Below, piece after piece: positions 1 to 11,759 of a stretch of DNA of 64,000 nucleotides; the stretch's first letter is position 1, and each line of letters opens with the position of its first letter. The notes under the pieces were generated by a model. It had not been told where the DNA came from. It saw nothing but the letters and a program-made list of their open reading frames with translations, and ran no database searches. The position numbers and the translations under genes are program-made. Origin of the DNA: Dasypus novemcinctus (taxonomy: Eukaryota; Chordata; Mammalia; Cingulata; Dasypodidae); NCBI RefSeq assembly GCF_030445035.2, contig NC_080682.1, positions 34,268,770 to 34,332,769 on the forward strand. Direction: 5' to 3'.

Positions 1-263
1 TCAACCCATTCCTAAAAAATTTCCAGCAGCCATCTTTTCAGAAATGAAAATGCCACTCAACAAATTTATAGGGATAATTAAAGACTCAATTAACAAAGAA
101 CAAAATCTTGACAAAAGGATGTTAGTACATTAGCACTTCCCAATTTTAAACTTATTACATAATCAAGGTATTCAAACCATTAAATAAATGCAGAAGGGCA
201 GACAAATAAAACAATGGAATTCTAATGGGAGTATAAAAATAAACCCTATTTCTATGACCAATT

Positions 264-267
264 GATA

Positions 268-300
<33 letters not shown>
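264..300. repeat. (TA)n microsatellite
   Basis: Alternating T and A with a single TGTG interruption. It is a simple repeat in non-genic sequence. Confidence 0.9.
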
Positions 301-364
301 TACAAGATACTCTTTTAACACAAGATAACTTCAGTAGCAATAAATTCACTTCAGTCAGTGGTTA

Positions 365-620
365 CATTACCCCCTTATTTTATTTCATTTCTCAATCTTG
401 AGGTTTTTAGGATGATGCTCTATTCACTTTTAAAACCCTTAGCCATAAAAAATCTATTTTTATTTAGTATTTCCCCCTTTTGGTCAAGTTCTTTCTGAAA
501 CACATTGATGATTAACACATTATTGATTCCTTGGTGCTAGGAAGTCTCATCCCTGGGAATTGTGTCCCAGATTGTGGGGAAGGTCATGAGATTTTTATTT
601 GTTGTCTTTAGTTATTTTTT
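365..620 (-). repeat. Remnant of L1 3' UTR
   Basis: The stretch around 535-590 (CTCATCCCTGGGA ... GTCCCAGATTGTGGGGA) closely resembles 57238-57285, and its reverse complement resembles 26100-26150. The latter lies inside the 3' UTR of a clear L1. This makes the stretch a decayed antisense piece of the same 3' UTR. The flanks 1-260 and 620-1864 show no gene or clear repeat and are AT-rich. Confidence 0.5.
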
Positions 621-1864
621 GATAGTTGCTCTATAGCCCTCCCACTGTCTTCTATATGTTGAAGGGCAATTGTCCTTCAAATATCTTAACTTATTCTAAG
701 TTATGTTGTTCAATTATTTACTAATTCTTTACTTCATTTTTGAATGGACCACTAATCTTTGTATATTAATTAATGACTTTGAATCTACCTGCTAATTATC
801 ACTTTCATTTCATTTATTTTATTTTCATTGAATAAACTGGAACACTGAAATATTTCTTGATGTAACATTGATTAAGAAAAAAATCATGTTACTTTGCTTA
901 TGTTGACATCAAGGTATATTAAAGGTAGCTAAGCACATAATAAACACAAAGAATATCTATAGCTAACAGAAATATCACCCAAGACATTGGGTGAGAGAAA
1001 ATAACCATTATTACTTGGAAACCTGATATATCAAATGAGTTTTAAAATTAATATTTTATCAGCATATTCCAAAGGAAAATTTATCTTGAATATTAAAAAA
1101 AAAAGAGTTATTCATATGATATGAAAGCAAGAAAGCAAATTTGGTAAATGAGGCAGAAAATAAGACTGAAGAAGAGACAAAGAAATGTGAAATTCATTCT
1201 AGAAAGTTTAGTTACAGGGAAATTACAAGGGAAGATGCAGAAAAATGTCTAGAAAACAGAATGGTAGGTATACTAGAAAGGAAGGAATACTGAGAAAAGT
1301 TGATACAGACATTTTAACATAATTTTATACAAATAAAAATATTACTCATTCTTATGAAGGGTAAATAAAGTGAGGAATGTTTTTGCTCCTATAGACAAAA
1401 GAAATGGAGCATAATAATTTAAAAGGAACAATTACATAATTCTTTTTAAATGGTAAATGGAAAACTGTGTAAATCATTTGAATTTTCCTATATGAGAATA
1501 AATATTCAATGCAATTGCAAAAAATAATATACAAGTAAAACAGGATACTATAAATAACATGTGAAAGCTATGATACTTCATATAGTATTAAAAATTAAGC
1601 AATATATTTAGAGTGAATGAATGAAAAATTCTAATATTAAAAGATGAATAAATATGAACAACAATAATATAATGTTGATGATGGAATATCTTCAGGACAA
1701 GCAATTTTAATCATATATTGTGTTTTGAAGGGAAAAACTTATATAAAATAGTTAATAACAAAATTATCATAATGTATTTTCCTCAATTGCAACCAATGAC
1801 CACTCTGTCATTGTGATAATTTTAGGTAGTGGGGTTGTTAGAAGCCATATGAGCTTCAGAAAAT

Positions 1865-2300
1865 CATGTTCTTAGATCTAATCCATTCCTATGAGTGCAA
1901 ACCCATGATAAGTAGAACATTTTGGTGAGATTACTCCAGTTAATGTGTATTCCACTTCAATCAAAATGAGTCTTAATCCAATTACTGGAGTCATTTATAA
2001 GTAGGATGAAATTCACACATAGAGAGAAAAAGCTATGGAAGCAAGAAGCTGAAATTCAGTGGAAGCCAGAGAGAACAGGCAGAATAGTTGAGGTTCTATG
2101 TGCCTTGCCATGTGACAATCTAAGGACTAAAGATTGCCAGCAGCCAGCCCAAGAAAACCAGTCTTTGGGAAGGAAATATCACTTTGATCATATCTTGATT
2201 TGGGCAGTTTCTTTAGTTGCAAGTCATGAGCAAATATATTCCCATTGTTTAACTGGACCCATTTCATGGTACTTATTGAGCAGCTTGGGAAACTAAAACA
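1865..2300 (+). repeat. MaLR-type solo LTR
   Basis: The stretch resembles a high-copy xenarthran LTR family with MaLR-like layout. It ends in GAAACTAAAACA, has an AT-rich polyadenylation region (CAAATATATTCCCATTG) about 60 bases before the end, and carries a 'TGCCTTGCCATGTGAC' block in the middle. Related pieces occur at 27314-27488 and 36275-36417. Open frames crossing it are chance. The family name is from memory. Confidence 0.55.
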
Positions 2301-2809
2301 GCATATCTGTCTAAATGTACGCATGTGATCAATATTAACTTGCATATTTTGTGTGTGATATATTTCCTAGAGGATGGGAAGAATGCAAATATGAATAAGC
2401 AAACTCTGTTCTCAAAAAGTTTACAGCCCTCTTGGAGAAAGCTCAATATCACACAGATACACACACACAAACACATGCACATATTTATTTTAAAAGGGCT
2501 TTATTAAATTTATTTTTAACTCATTTCAATACATATTTTAAATGTGTGGATTCAACTTATTTCTTTAATTTTTATGTAATGACTCATTCACAGCAAAGAA
2601 AGTACTGAGAACACACCCTTTCTGATAGTCACGTAATAATAACATATAGGAGAGTTTACTCATCAGGGTTTATATTTAAAAATAATTATTCAATATCCAC
2701 AGATAAACAGAAATAGAGAATTGGTAACCAGACAAAGACAAGCTTTGCAAGAAATATTGAATGGAGCAATACAGCCTAAAAAGAAATGTCAGGGGAGAGA
2801 GGTTTAGAA
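2301..2809. other. No gene seen
   Basis: AT-rich intergenic sequence with a short CA-rich run near 2456-2472. No coding region or confident repeat is visible. Confidence 0.5.
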
Positions 2810-4580
2810 GAGAGTCTAAAAATGAAGCATTTATTCATAAAAGTACTAAAAACACAAAAAAAGAGTGTTGAAAATAAGATATGACAGATAAAACCCAAAG
2901 ATCAAAATGGGTGAAAAAAGAACTGCCTTCACAGTAATAAAATTGAATGTTAATGGAGTGGAATTAACTCCCTAAACAAAAGACAAGAATGACAGAATGG
3001 ATAAGAAAATATGAGCCATCTATATGCTGTCTACAACACATTCATCTTAGACCCTAGTATAAAAAATAGATTGAAAATGAGAGACTGGTAAAAGATTTTC
3101 CATGAATGCAGTAAATAATATTTTTTAAAAGCCAGAGTAGTTATACTTATATAAGATGAAATAGACTTTAAAAGCAAAGCCACTATTAGAAACAAGGAAG
3201 GCCATTATATAGTAATAAAAAGGGCAAGTCAACAGGAAAGAATAACACTCATAAATGTATATGCACCTATACAGGATGCCTCTAATTATATGAGGCAAAT
3301 GCAGACAAAACTGAAGGGAGAAATTAATGCCTCTACAACAGTAGCTGGAGACTTCAATACAACAACTATTATCATTGGATAGAGCATCTGGGGAGAGGAG
3401 AAATAAAAAAGCAGAGCTAGAATAATAAGACAAATGAACTAAGCTGAATATATATATAGAAAACACTGCACCCTGAAACATCAGGATATGCATTCTTCTC
3501 AAGTGATTATGGATATTCCTTCAGGATAAGTTATATGTTGGATCACAAAGCAGATCTCAATAAATTAAAAGAGATCAAAATTATACAAAGCACTTTTTCT
3601 TATAAGAATAGAATAAGGCCGGAAATCAAAAATAGGCAGATAAGGGAAAGTTCACAAATATATGGAGATGAAAAAACACACAATCTGTGGATCAAAGAAA
3701 AAACTGTAAAAGAAATCTATAAATATCTCAAGATGAATGAAAATGAAAATACAAAATATCAGAAAATATGGGATGCAGTGAAGGCAGTGAAGAGAAGGAA
3801 ATTTATAACCTTCAAATTTTACATTAAAAAAGAAGAAAGTGTTAAAATCAATGACCTAAGAAGACAGCTACAGGAGTGAAAAAATTACAGTAAATTATTC
3901 CCAAAGCAAGCAGAAGGAATGAAGTACAAAGATCAGAATGGAAATAAGTGAAATTGAGAATCAAAAAAATAAGTAGTTAACAAAAACAAAAGTTAGTTCT
4001 TTGAGGCAATTAACAAAATTGCAAACACTTAGCTAGACCAAAAAAAAAAAAAAGAGAGAGAGAGAAAATGCAAATAAGTAAAATCAGAAATGAAAATGGG
4101 GATATTACTAGTGACCCCACAGAAATAAGAGCTCATAAGATCATACTATGAATAACTATATGCCAATAACAGACAATGTAAATAAAACATGAAAATTTCT
4201 AGGAACACAAAAATAACCTACAATGACCCTATAAGAAATAGAAGATCTCAACAAATTACAATTAAATTACTAACAATTAAAGAGGTTGAAGCAGTCATCA
4301 AAAAAACTCCCAAAATGAAAATCCAGGATAAGATGGCTTCACAGATGAAGCCTAGGTTTCAAAGAAGAGCTAATATCTTACTCAAAATCGTCCAAAAAAA
4401 TTGAACAGGAAAGAATGCTACCAAACTCATTACTCATTCCATGAATTCCCTATCACTCTACCAAAGCCAAATAAAGATATTATGAAAAAAGAGAATTACA
4501 GACACATTTTCCTAATGAATACAGTTCAAAAAGTCCTCAAATACTTGGTAATCAAATTCAACAACACATTAAAGTAATTA
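2810..4580 (+). repeat. Decayed L1 (ORF2 5' part and reverse transcriptase start)
   Basis: The sequence follows the usual L1 order. It has the ORF1-ORF2 spacer and the endonuclease start (2930-3060), then a frame at 3535-3879. That frame has the L1 ORF2 signatures 'LDHKADLNKLKEI' and 'YKYLKMNENENTKYQ' followed by 'WDAVKAVKRRKFI'. A further piece lies at 4189-4404. Many stops and frameshifts break it, so it is a dead fragment. An A-rich run followed by (GA)n lies at 4040-4066. Confidence 0.85.
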
Positions 4581-4591
4581 TTTATCATGAC

Positions 4592-5067
4592 TGTAGCAGT
4601 TTGACATGGTTATGAATTCCAAAAATAGTATTGGATTATGTTTGAAATCTGTTCTGTACCTGGGCATTATTAAGTTATGATAACAACTTTGAATTGGCCA
4701 CATAATTAGGGCATTGAGTCCCCACCCTTTGGCCACAGATAAAAGGCATGGTAAAGGACAGAGTTGAGGGTTTTTGATGTTGGAGTTTTAACATTGGAGT
4801 TTGATGCTCAAGCCTTAATCTGGAGCCCCAGGAAGTAAGCTCACAGAGGAAAAAGAAGCAAGTCCCAGGAAAGGAGGAACCCAGGAAGTCTCAACCCTTG
4901 CAGACACCAGCAGCCATGTTGCTCCATAATGTGAAAATAGACTTTGGTAAGGGAAGTAACTTATACTTTATGACCCGGTTTCTGTAAGCTCTTACCCCAA
5001 ATAAATTCCCTTTATAAAAACCAACTAATTTCTGGTATTTCATATCAGCACCCCTTTGACTAATACG
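4592..5067 (+). repeat. ERVL/MaLR-type 5' LTR
   Basis: It begins TGTAGCAGTTTGACATGG and ends near GACTAATACG. A polyadenylation region (AATAAATTCCC) lies about 70 bases before the end. The immediately following primer site and leader show that it is a 5' LTR and not just a solo LTR. Confidence 0.65.
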
Positions 5068-5072
5068 TAATC

Positions 5073-5089
5073 TGGTACTGAGGAGTAGG
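5073..5089 (+). other. Primer-binding site, tRNA-Leu type, with MaLR/ERVL leader
   Basis: TGGTACTGAGGAGTAGG resembles the leucine-tRNA primer site typical of ERVL and MaLR elements. About 220 bases of the leader follow, to about 5310, before the sequence changes to L1. Confidence 0.55.
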
Positions 5090-5329
5090 AAGCATTTTTA
5101 CAATTACCAAAATTCTGGAATGGTTTTATAAATGGTAAGGGGTATTTTTTTGGAGGAATTGTAAGATGCTTGGAAGAAAAGACCTACAGTGCTTTGAAGA
5201 GACTGTTGATAGCAATATGGATGCTAGAGAGACTTTTTAGGATGCCTTAGAAGTAAGTGATGAAACTATTATTGGAAACTGTCATTTGAAAACTTCTATT
5301 ATTTGTAATAAAAACATCTTTCCCAAAAA

Positions 5330-5555
5330 ATAATGCTGTACAAGATAAAGGAAAGCATAGAGGAAAAACTAAAGATATCAGGAAACAATGAAGGAACGAT
5401 ATGAGAGTCTTAGTAAAGACATAAAAATTTCAATAGAGGAACCAAACAGAATGACTAGAATTGATGATCACAACAACTGAAATGAAAAATGCCCAGGTGT
5501 TTCAAGAGCAGATTGGAGCTGGCAGAAGAATCTGTGAATTTGAATAAGACACATG
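5330..5555 (+). repeat. Old L1, ORF1 segment (left part)
   Basis: The sequence matches the usual L1 ORF1 coiled-coil region ('GAGGAACCAAACAGAA', 'GAGCTGGCAGAAGAAT'). It continues after the ERV at 19302, so this L1 was the target of the ERV. No open frame survives. Confidence 0.65.
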
Positions 5556-5559
5556 AAGT

Positions 5560-6139
5560 TGTTAGGCTTCAAAGAAGGGCCTTTACGGATAACCATAGAT
5601 GGCATGAAGAAAACTTCAACATGAGAGTTAGGCAAGCTCACATTTATTATGTTTGCAGAGGTAAGGAGCCAAGGTCAGTCCAAAGCGACTCAGACCCTAC
5701 TTCCTGTGCTGCAGTTTCACTCTTGCTTAAATATCCAAGTTGCTACTTAGCATTTGCTTTGATTTTACATTAGTTTTTACTATACATATGGATGAACATA
5801 GCTGGTTATATAATAGTGTGATTAGCATGTTCAGGAAATCACAGCTGCATACATTGCATGATTAAAAAAGTAGTGGATAACTCCTTCCCTGGGTGGGAAT
5901 TTTACTATGTTAATTAAGCAAGTTGAAGTGAGGACAGCAAGGGGCTGTTTCTGCACAGGTCTGGCCAACTGGTTGAAGCTGGTTTTCATACTTCATTGCT
6001 GTAACAGGATATTCTTGACCACCAAAAGTGAAATTTGGCCCAAAGAGAGGGTTGCATTTCATTATCTTCTGACTGACATACAATTCTTCCCTTTGTATCC
6101 TAGCAACAGGGAAAGAAACCAGTTACTTTTAGGTATTCA
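5560..6139 (-). repeat. 3' LTR of old ERV
   Basis: Partner of 18718-19297, of equal length. On the + strand it runs from TGTTAGGCTTC to AGGTATTCA. The target repeat AAGT precedes it at 5556-5559. Confidence 0.9.
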
Positions 6140-6982
6140 GTCATTCTACATCCATCAATTCCCTCCTTCTTGTTTTTGGCGATGTCTTATCGCAGGGGAA
6201 AGGGATGAAGCTCAGATCTTCTGTAACTACTTCTTGCTGACATTATGGGCATTGAGCTCTTTGAAAATTATAGTAAGAGGGTGGTCTGAGGAGGAAAAGT
6301 TAGTTTGTTAGAGTTTGCAACTGATTTTATTTAAAGCATTGCTTGTATGGTATGAGTATGGTTGCAATTGTCAAAAGAATAGGATAATAATTAACAAAGG
6401 AGACCAGCCACTTGGTGAAGCTGGATAGGTTCCAAGAAGAGAAATTATTTTCCTGTATTATGAGATTATTGTGTGTGTGTTTTTTTTAATGCTCTCACTT
6501 CTTTGGAGAGGTTTGTGACTAAGTACAGGGATGCAGCTGCAGTACTAACAAATGTGATTCTTAAAAAGGTAATCAAGGGCATTAATTGGCTTTTAAAAAA
6601 TTATTTGTGGTGTTACATGTTTTGGGGTTTACTTTTACAAAAGCCTGTTGGATTTTATTTAAATAGGGTATTCTGGTTATTGCTTTTAAGGTGTAGATTA
6701 ACTGAAACATTTTATTCTAAACTGTTTAGGCATTACTTGATATTGACTGTGCAAATTGACACAGTACCACACTTGGTTCTAATTGTAGATGTTTGGATGA
6801 TATGCAAAATATGTGTGTAGGATGAGTGATAGCTTCCCTCAGGGTTAGTTATTGGCAGGTTCCTATAGTAGGAAGAACAAAATTAGTATTTGGTGGAGTT
6901 TTGTTTTTTGTTTTTTTTGTTTTTCTTGAACAGGAACTGCAGGTTCTTGACTGGCTCTATCTCACATTTTGCTTCATGCTCT
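6140..6982 (-). other. 3' internal region of old ERV, no gene recognised
   Basis: This stretch lies between the end of the pol remnant and the 3' LTR, where env would be expected. I see no transmembrane or surface-protein signature on the - strand. The open frame at 6473-6820 on the + strand is antisense to the provirus and has no recognisable motif. Env is probably deleted. Confidence 0.5.
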
Positions 6983-7453
6983 TGTTATAGACCAGCAATA
7001 TTGACCACACTCAGACTTTGAATAAAGTTCCTATTGAGAGCTTTATTAGCCATGCAGCAACTGCCTTGTCCCATGCAGAGGAAAGAGCAGCCCCAAGTTT
7101 CAGGGAAGAAGTGTTTTCATAGTCTTTTAAGAGGGGGTGGTTACTAGTAAGTGAGTGAGCAAGCAGGCACAGAAGTGGAACACTGTGGCTAGCTGAAGGT
7201 AGCATATCTATTTTTTTTTTCTCTTTAAAAGCCCTTTTTTGTGTGAGCAGCCCCATGTTATTTATTGGCACTTTTCTTGGGAGCAGCCCTAAGCCCTAAG
7301 TTATTTATTGGCACTCTTCTTGGATGCAGCCCTAAGTTGTTTACACTCTTCTTAGGTGCAGCCTTGAGTTATTCATTTATCTGAAGGCACTTGCAATTCC
7401 CATTTCCTAATGTAGTTCTATTCCTATTTTCCCAATGTGGCTTTAACCTTACA
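6983..7453 (-). mobile_element. Solo LTR of a second ERV family, inside the old ERV
   Basis: The + strand sequence begins TGTTATAGACCAGCAATATT and ends CTTTAACCTTACA. The - strand carries an AATAAA about 50 bases before its end. CTCT is duplicated at 6979-6982 and 7454-7457, so this is a solo LTR left by recombination. A second copy of the same family lies at 35371-35837. A short internal repeat (TTATTTATTGGCAC) recurs within it. Confidence 0.88.
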
Positions 7454-7504
7454 CTCTGGTGTGATCTCCAGCTCAGGACCTCCTTTATCTGCTGGTTCCA
7501 ATAA

Positions 7505-7555
7505 CTAGTTGGGTTTTGCTGTGGTATGATGAACCCAGGGCTTGATTCCCTGCAA
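7505..7555 (-). pseudogene. pol remnant, C-terminal end of integrase
   Basis: The - strand reads a short frame containing 'PWVHHTTAKPN' followed by TAG. This is the motif class near the C-terminus of gammaretroviral integrase. It belongs to the old ERV and is separated from the rest of pol (14678-16648) by the young ERV inserted at 7738-14677. The upstream part at 7556-7737 is noncoding or too decayed to read. Confidence 0.7.
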
Positions 7556-8041
7556 CTTAAGTGAAGAATGAGAGGTTAACAGATAGAATGAGGTCTCTCC
7601 CATTTGGGTTTAAGCTGATCTTCAGGATGTTTGCTTTTTTAAACTTTTGAAAGAACCTGATCCCCCAATTGAGAAGGGGGGGAAAGGCTGGTTAGTGGGG
7701 TATTTTAGGTGCATATTTGCATATGCATGCATGGTGGTGATGTGGGCTATGGGTGGAAGGCTCTTTGTCTCTTCAGAGATAACGAAGTTGTTTGACTTGT
7801 GGGTGTGAAACGGTAAGAGGCTGCAGTCCTGCTCTTAGGGACCAGCAGGCTCCAGTCCCAGGAAATGTTTAACAAAGCAAGGGCTATAAACTTTAAGTAT
7901 TTAGGGGAAATGCAAAAACCAAGGCTTATCTAAAATGTCTGGAGTCCTTGCTAAAAGCTTACCTAAGATGTGAAAGAGATATATGCTAATTGAAGCCTAT
8001 TGAGAACTGAAACAAAGGGACCATTTGGCCTTTCCTCTCTG

Positions 8042-8048
8042 TATAAAA
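8042..8048 (+). promoter_or_regulatory. TATA box of young ERV 5' LTR
   Basis: TATAAAA lies 73 bases upstream of the AATAAA signal, the usual U3-R arrangement of a compact gammaretroviral-type LTR. The same box is at 14518-14524 in the 3' LTR. Confidence 0.75.
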
Positions 8049-8114
8049 GACGTTTGAAAATCTTGTTTGGGGCTCGGGATTCAAACAGAAAGCTCCCGAG
8101 TCCGGCCGGCCGTC

Positions 8115-8120
8115 AATAAA
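8115..8120 (+). terminator. Polyadenylation signal of young ERV LTR
   Basis: AATAAA followed by a T-rich stretch and a pyrimidine-rich U5. In the 3' LTR the functional copy is at 14591-14596. Confidence 0.75.
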
Positions 8121-8205
8121 CCATTTTTCCTTCTCAAAATCATTCCTGAGTCCTGGCCTCTCTATTCTCAAATAATTGAACTTCTCTTAAATTCCACAAC
8201 ATTAA

Positions 8206-8223
8206 TGGCGACCGCGAAGGGAC
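8206..8223 (+). other. Primer-binding site, tRNA-Arg type
   Basis: TGGCGACCGCGAAGGGAC starts four bases after the LTR. It differs at one base from the complement of the 3' end of a mammalian arginine tRNA (TGGCGACCACGAAGGGAC, from memory). The HERV9 group is known to use an arginine primer. Confidence 0.8.
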
Positions 8224-8443
8224 AAAAATGAAGGCCAGAGACGGTAGCATTTTGCTGCCCCTTCCAAATCCCCGAGGAAGCCGGGAGGACTCGGGTGAAC
8301 CCCAAATCTGGGCGCCCCTGGATTAAATTTAATCCAGAAAAGATGTGGGCTCCACCAGAATCTTCCCGACAAAATCAAGGGGCAATGGAAGGTCTGAAGA
8401 GAAGGATTCTGGGAACGAAAAAGAGCTCCGAACAGGGAAGAAG

Positions 8444-8445
8444 GT
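8444..8445 (+). promoter_or_regulatory. Candidate splice donor in ERV leader
   Basis: AAG|GTAAGA is close to the donor consensus, about 240 bases after the LTR. The older relative keeps the site at 37009-37010 as AAG|GTAAAA. A spliced transcript is possible even without coding capacity. Confidence 0.55.
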
Positions 8446-11296
8446 AAGACTCCCCGGGTGAGCAGAGTCTGGAAGGCCCTAGCTTTAATTGCTAGGAAGG
8501 GGAGGCTGATCACCTCCCGAGAGAACCCTAGTAGCCCCAGAACGCTGGGGGGAAGCCGTTCTCTCTAGGCTTGGGAAAAGGAGGAAAACCGGGGAAAAGC
8601 CCTGGTGTTTTGGGTTTGTCTAACTGCATGTTAGAATCTGGTACTGGTCTTATATCCACTAAAGGAGTGGAGTCGCGATTTTAATAGGAAGGGTATTTAT
8701 AGGTTCGAGTCCTAATATCCTGGAAATTGGTCTAGATTAAGGAAAACAAAACTTGGTTACAGGAAAATGGATCAGCTTTTCTGGTGGAGCTTGGTCTGGG
8801 TGTAAAGTTTAACCAGTGGAAAAGTCTAGCTGAAATCTTTTGTTATGGTGCTAATTTGTGAATGAATTTGCTTTATACCAAATGTTAAGTGTTCTGAGGT
8901 TTGTGATGGCTGTGGGGGCAGCCGTGGTGAAAATAAATATATAAACTTGTGAGTCAGATTAGTGACCTTTGTGCTTCTGTCTGTGTCAGCTCAATGTTAG
9001 TGTTGGAGTTGTGTCCTTACATGAAGTAGAATTACAGCTGAGCTGGAGCCCTCCCTTGCCATTGGCAAGGGGGTGAAATGATTCTGGGGCAAAAGCTGAG
9101 GAGTCTAGATGTTTGTGCATGTTCTGGTGTCTTGTCTCTGGTCTGGCCCTTTGCTGGGGCTTGGAGGCCATCTGTGTCCGCGCCAAGCACCCAAGTCTGT
9201 TGGGAATGTCCCAGTCAGGGCGGCTGGGTTCCTGGGAGAGTTGCCAAATTTGAGTAGGTTCTGTCTGCCCATTTTGGCTGAAAGCTGGAAAGGGGGGAGC
9301 GGCTTGCCCCTTTCCAGTGAGTCCACCCTTCTATTCATAAGCCGCATTCCTGTTTGTTGTGCACCCGACTGCCTGGAAGGGGGGGAAGTGAAGGAGGTGA
9401 AAAGCAGAATCAGAATAAATGCAGTAAAGTTCCCTCCTTAGGGTGTCAAAGCCAAAATACGTTTGCATTCTGCTCAGGTTCTTAGAAGGTATTGTAGTAA
9501 CCTTAAGTAAGAGAATGTGTTCTGTGAAGGTAAACTTTGTATTAAGGGTATAAATAATTATAAAAGTTTTACAAAGCATTGTTTAAGGTATTTAAGTGGC
9601 TAATTGCAGAAAGTCATTATTTAACAAAACTGAATTGATAATAATAATAATAAAAGGCAATTTTATAACAAACTTATTCGGCAGCCAATCTCCCCTGCCA
9701 ACTTGCTTCCAAAAAAAAAAAACTGTTTCTGGTATTACATGCTACTAAGTATTTAAAGTGAAGAAAAGTTCATTATTTTAACAAACTTGTTTAGTATTAA
9801 TGGCAATTATATGTTGTAAGAAGTTTGCCTGGTAACTCAGTATGTGGGATATATGGAGTGTGTTTTTATTGTTAAGGAAACAGAAGATGATTTTGTCCTA
9901 AGATAAAATGATTGATTATTGGAAAGAGTAGAGTGTGGGACAGAACCTGAATGAATACTGAAAGTGTAGAAGGTTTGTGGAAGGGAAATTTTTATGATTA
10001 AATTGAGTAAGATCAATATATAAAGAAAATCTTTTATCAATAGCTTCTTGTGCTTTAACCTCATCATATCCTCAATGTTTGAAGAAGAGTCTTACCTCTT
10101 TTAAAAGAACATTTTATGTTCTAGAAATCAAATCCTGAAAAGTAGCCTTTTATTTCAAACTAACTGCAAGAGATTTATTCTTTCACTTTAAAGGAAAAAT
10201 TAAAGTAATGGTTAAGTTCATTTAATATGTTATAAGTTGAATGAAAGGTATTTAAAGGTGTTATAAAATTAATAGGTTTTAAAAAATTAATAAAAACTGT
10301 AAGAGTTAAAATCATTTATAAATGCATTTATATTGTAAAACAGTGGAAAGACAATAACTGAGATTATAGCTGGGTGAATTTAGCCTGAAACTATTATTTA
10401 AGTGTAAATTCTACACTAACCTTTCCTTTGTTTATGGTTGCTTCAGGCCTAACCTCGCCCTTTGCCTTTGCCTGTGGTTATTTCATAATTGAGAAGAGCT
10501 GGGACATCATTGTCTCCTCTTCTGGTATTAGTAACCCTTTCTCTCATGAATTCAAGTGTAAACTAAATAAATTGCTGCCTGATAGAATAAGGTTAAATGG
10601 CCACTGGAGTTTTATTATCTCCAAAATCAAAAGGGGGGTGGAGGGGGAGAAGTCTCCTGCCTTGACAGTCAGTGTTCCTAAGAGTGGCAATTCATGAGAG
10701 AAAGCAGTCTGTCTCCCTGAGGCTTCAAATAGCCTCAGTAAATATATATAAAGTTAATCTTGTGGCTTATCCAAAATTCTGCTAATTTCAAAGTAAAATA
10801 TAAAGTTCTAAAACAAAATGGTGCTAAGGCATTGAGAACATTTTGGTTATTACAATCCATTAAGTAAGAAAGAAAATTCTTGTGGTAAACTGCATGGTCA
10901 TAGTGCAAATTAAGAAGAGTTTCAAAAGTCTTTGAAAAGTTTGAAGTAACTAAAGTCATGTTGTTGTGTCAGACTGTTCATGTCTGCCTATTTGCTCAAA
11001 TTGTTAAAGGTTAAATATGCAGTTATATTTATAAATATTCTTAAAGCCCAAATTGAACTAAGCAGGATGAAAAAGTCATAGAAATCTGATTATGGAAACA
11101 ATTGGGAAAGGGCCTCCTCTTTGCAAGAGCTTTTAAGGCAAGACTAGGTGTGGCAGATTAAACCTATCTACTAGGCTAGGGAATTAAGAATCAGTTTGCC
11201 TGGTAATTTCCCAGTTTAAACCTTTGTCAGCCATAAATTGGAAAAAAAAAAACAAAAAACAAAACAAAGATTAGGTTAATTTTCACAGAAGAAAAA

Positions 11297-11759
11297 TGTT
11301 GATGTAACCCGGCGGCCTGCTGCCTCAGTCTCCCACTCCCGGGTTGGACAGCAGTGGAGGAGACCAGTTTAGGCCAGTCCTATGGGCAGTGGAAGGATGC
11401 CCAAGAAGGAGCTAACTAAGTCGGTGCCATTTCAGCACTAAATTCTATTCCTTATTTGACAAAGGGGGGAGCAGGTAAAAACTAAAATGGTTGGAATGTG
11501 ATAGAAGAAGCAGTTAAATCAAACTTTTGCGTGGGAAAGTTAAATCTCAGATAAGCTGTAACTTCTGAAGTATCCAATCTATGGAAAAACAGGAAGAGCT
11601 TGCATGCTAGGCTTAGGGGTATAAATTGTGTCATTTTTCTTTGTTCGGGGCACCAGCCATATCTGGCTCTGCACCCCTTCTTGCAAGATTGAGAATAAAG
11701 TATTTTCTTCTCCACAATCTGGTGAGCCTTATTTTCTTCCAGAAGATTTCTTTCCAACA
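11297..11759 (+). mobile_element. LTR-containing segment embedded in young ERV
   Basis: The segment has LTR-like parts: a purine tract (11461-11475), a TATA-like box (11620-11627), AATAAA (11694-11699) and an end at TTCCAACA. The older relative near 39690 lacks it and reads straight through an AAATAAGG site. AAAT follows the segment at 11760-11763 and also precedes it. It may be the 3' end of another provirus, or an inserted LTR. Its left boundary is uncertain. Confidence 0.55.

Larger units (their letters stand above)
7738..8201 (+). repeat. 5' LTR of young ERV
   Basis: It runs from TGATGTGGGCTATGGG to ATTCCACAACA. Promoter and polyadenylation signals are visible (listed separately). An antisense frame of 61 codons in the LTR occurs in both copies and is a by-product of their identity. 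Confidence 0.95.

Noticed and set aside
7986-8171. 61-codon frame found identically at 14462-14647
   Set aside because: The frames are in the two LTRs, antisense to the element. Identity reflects LTR identity and not protein conservation.
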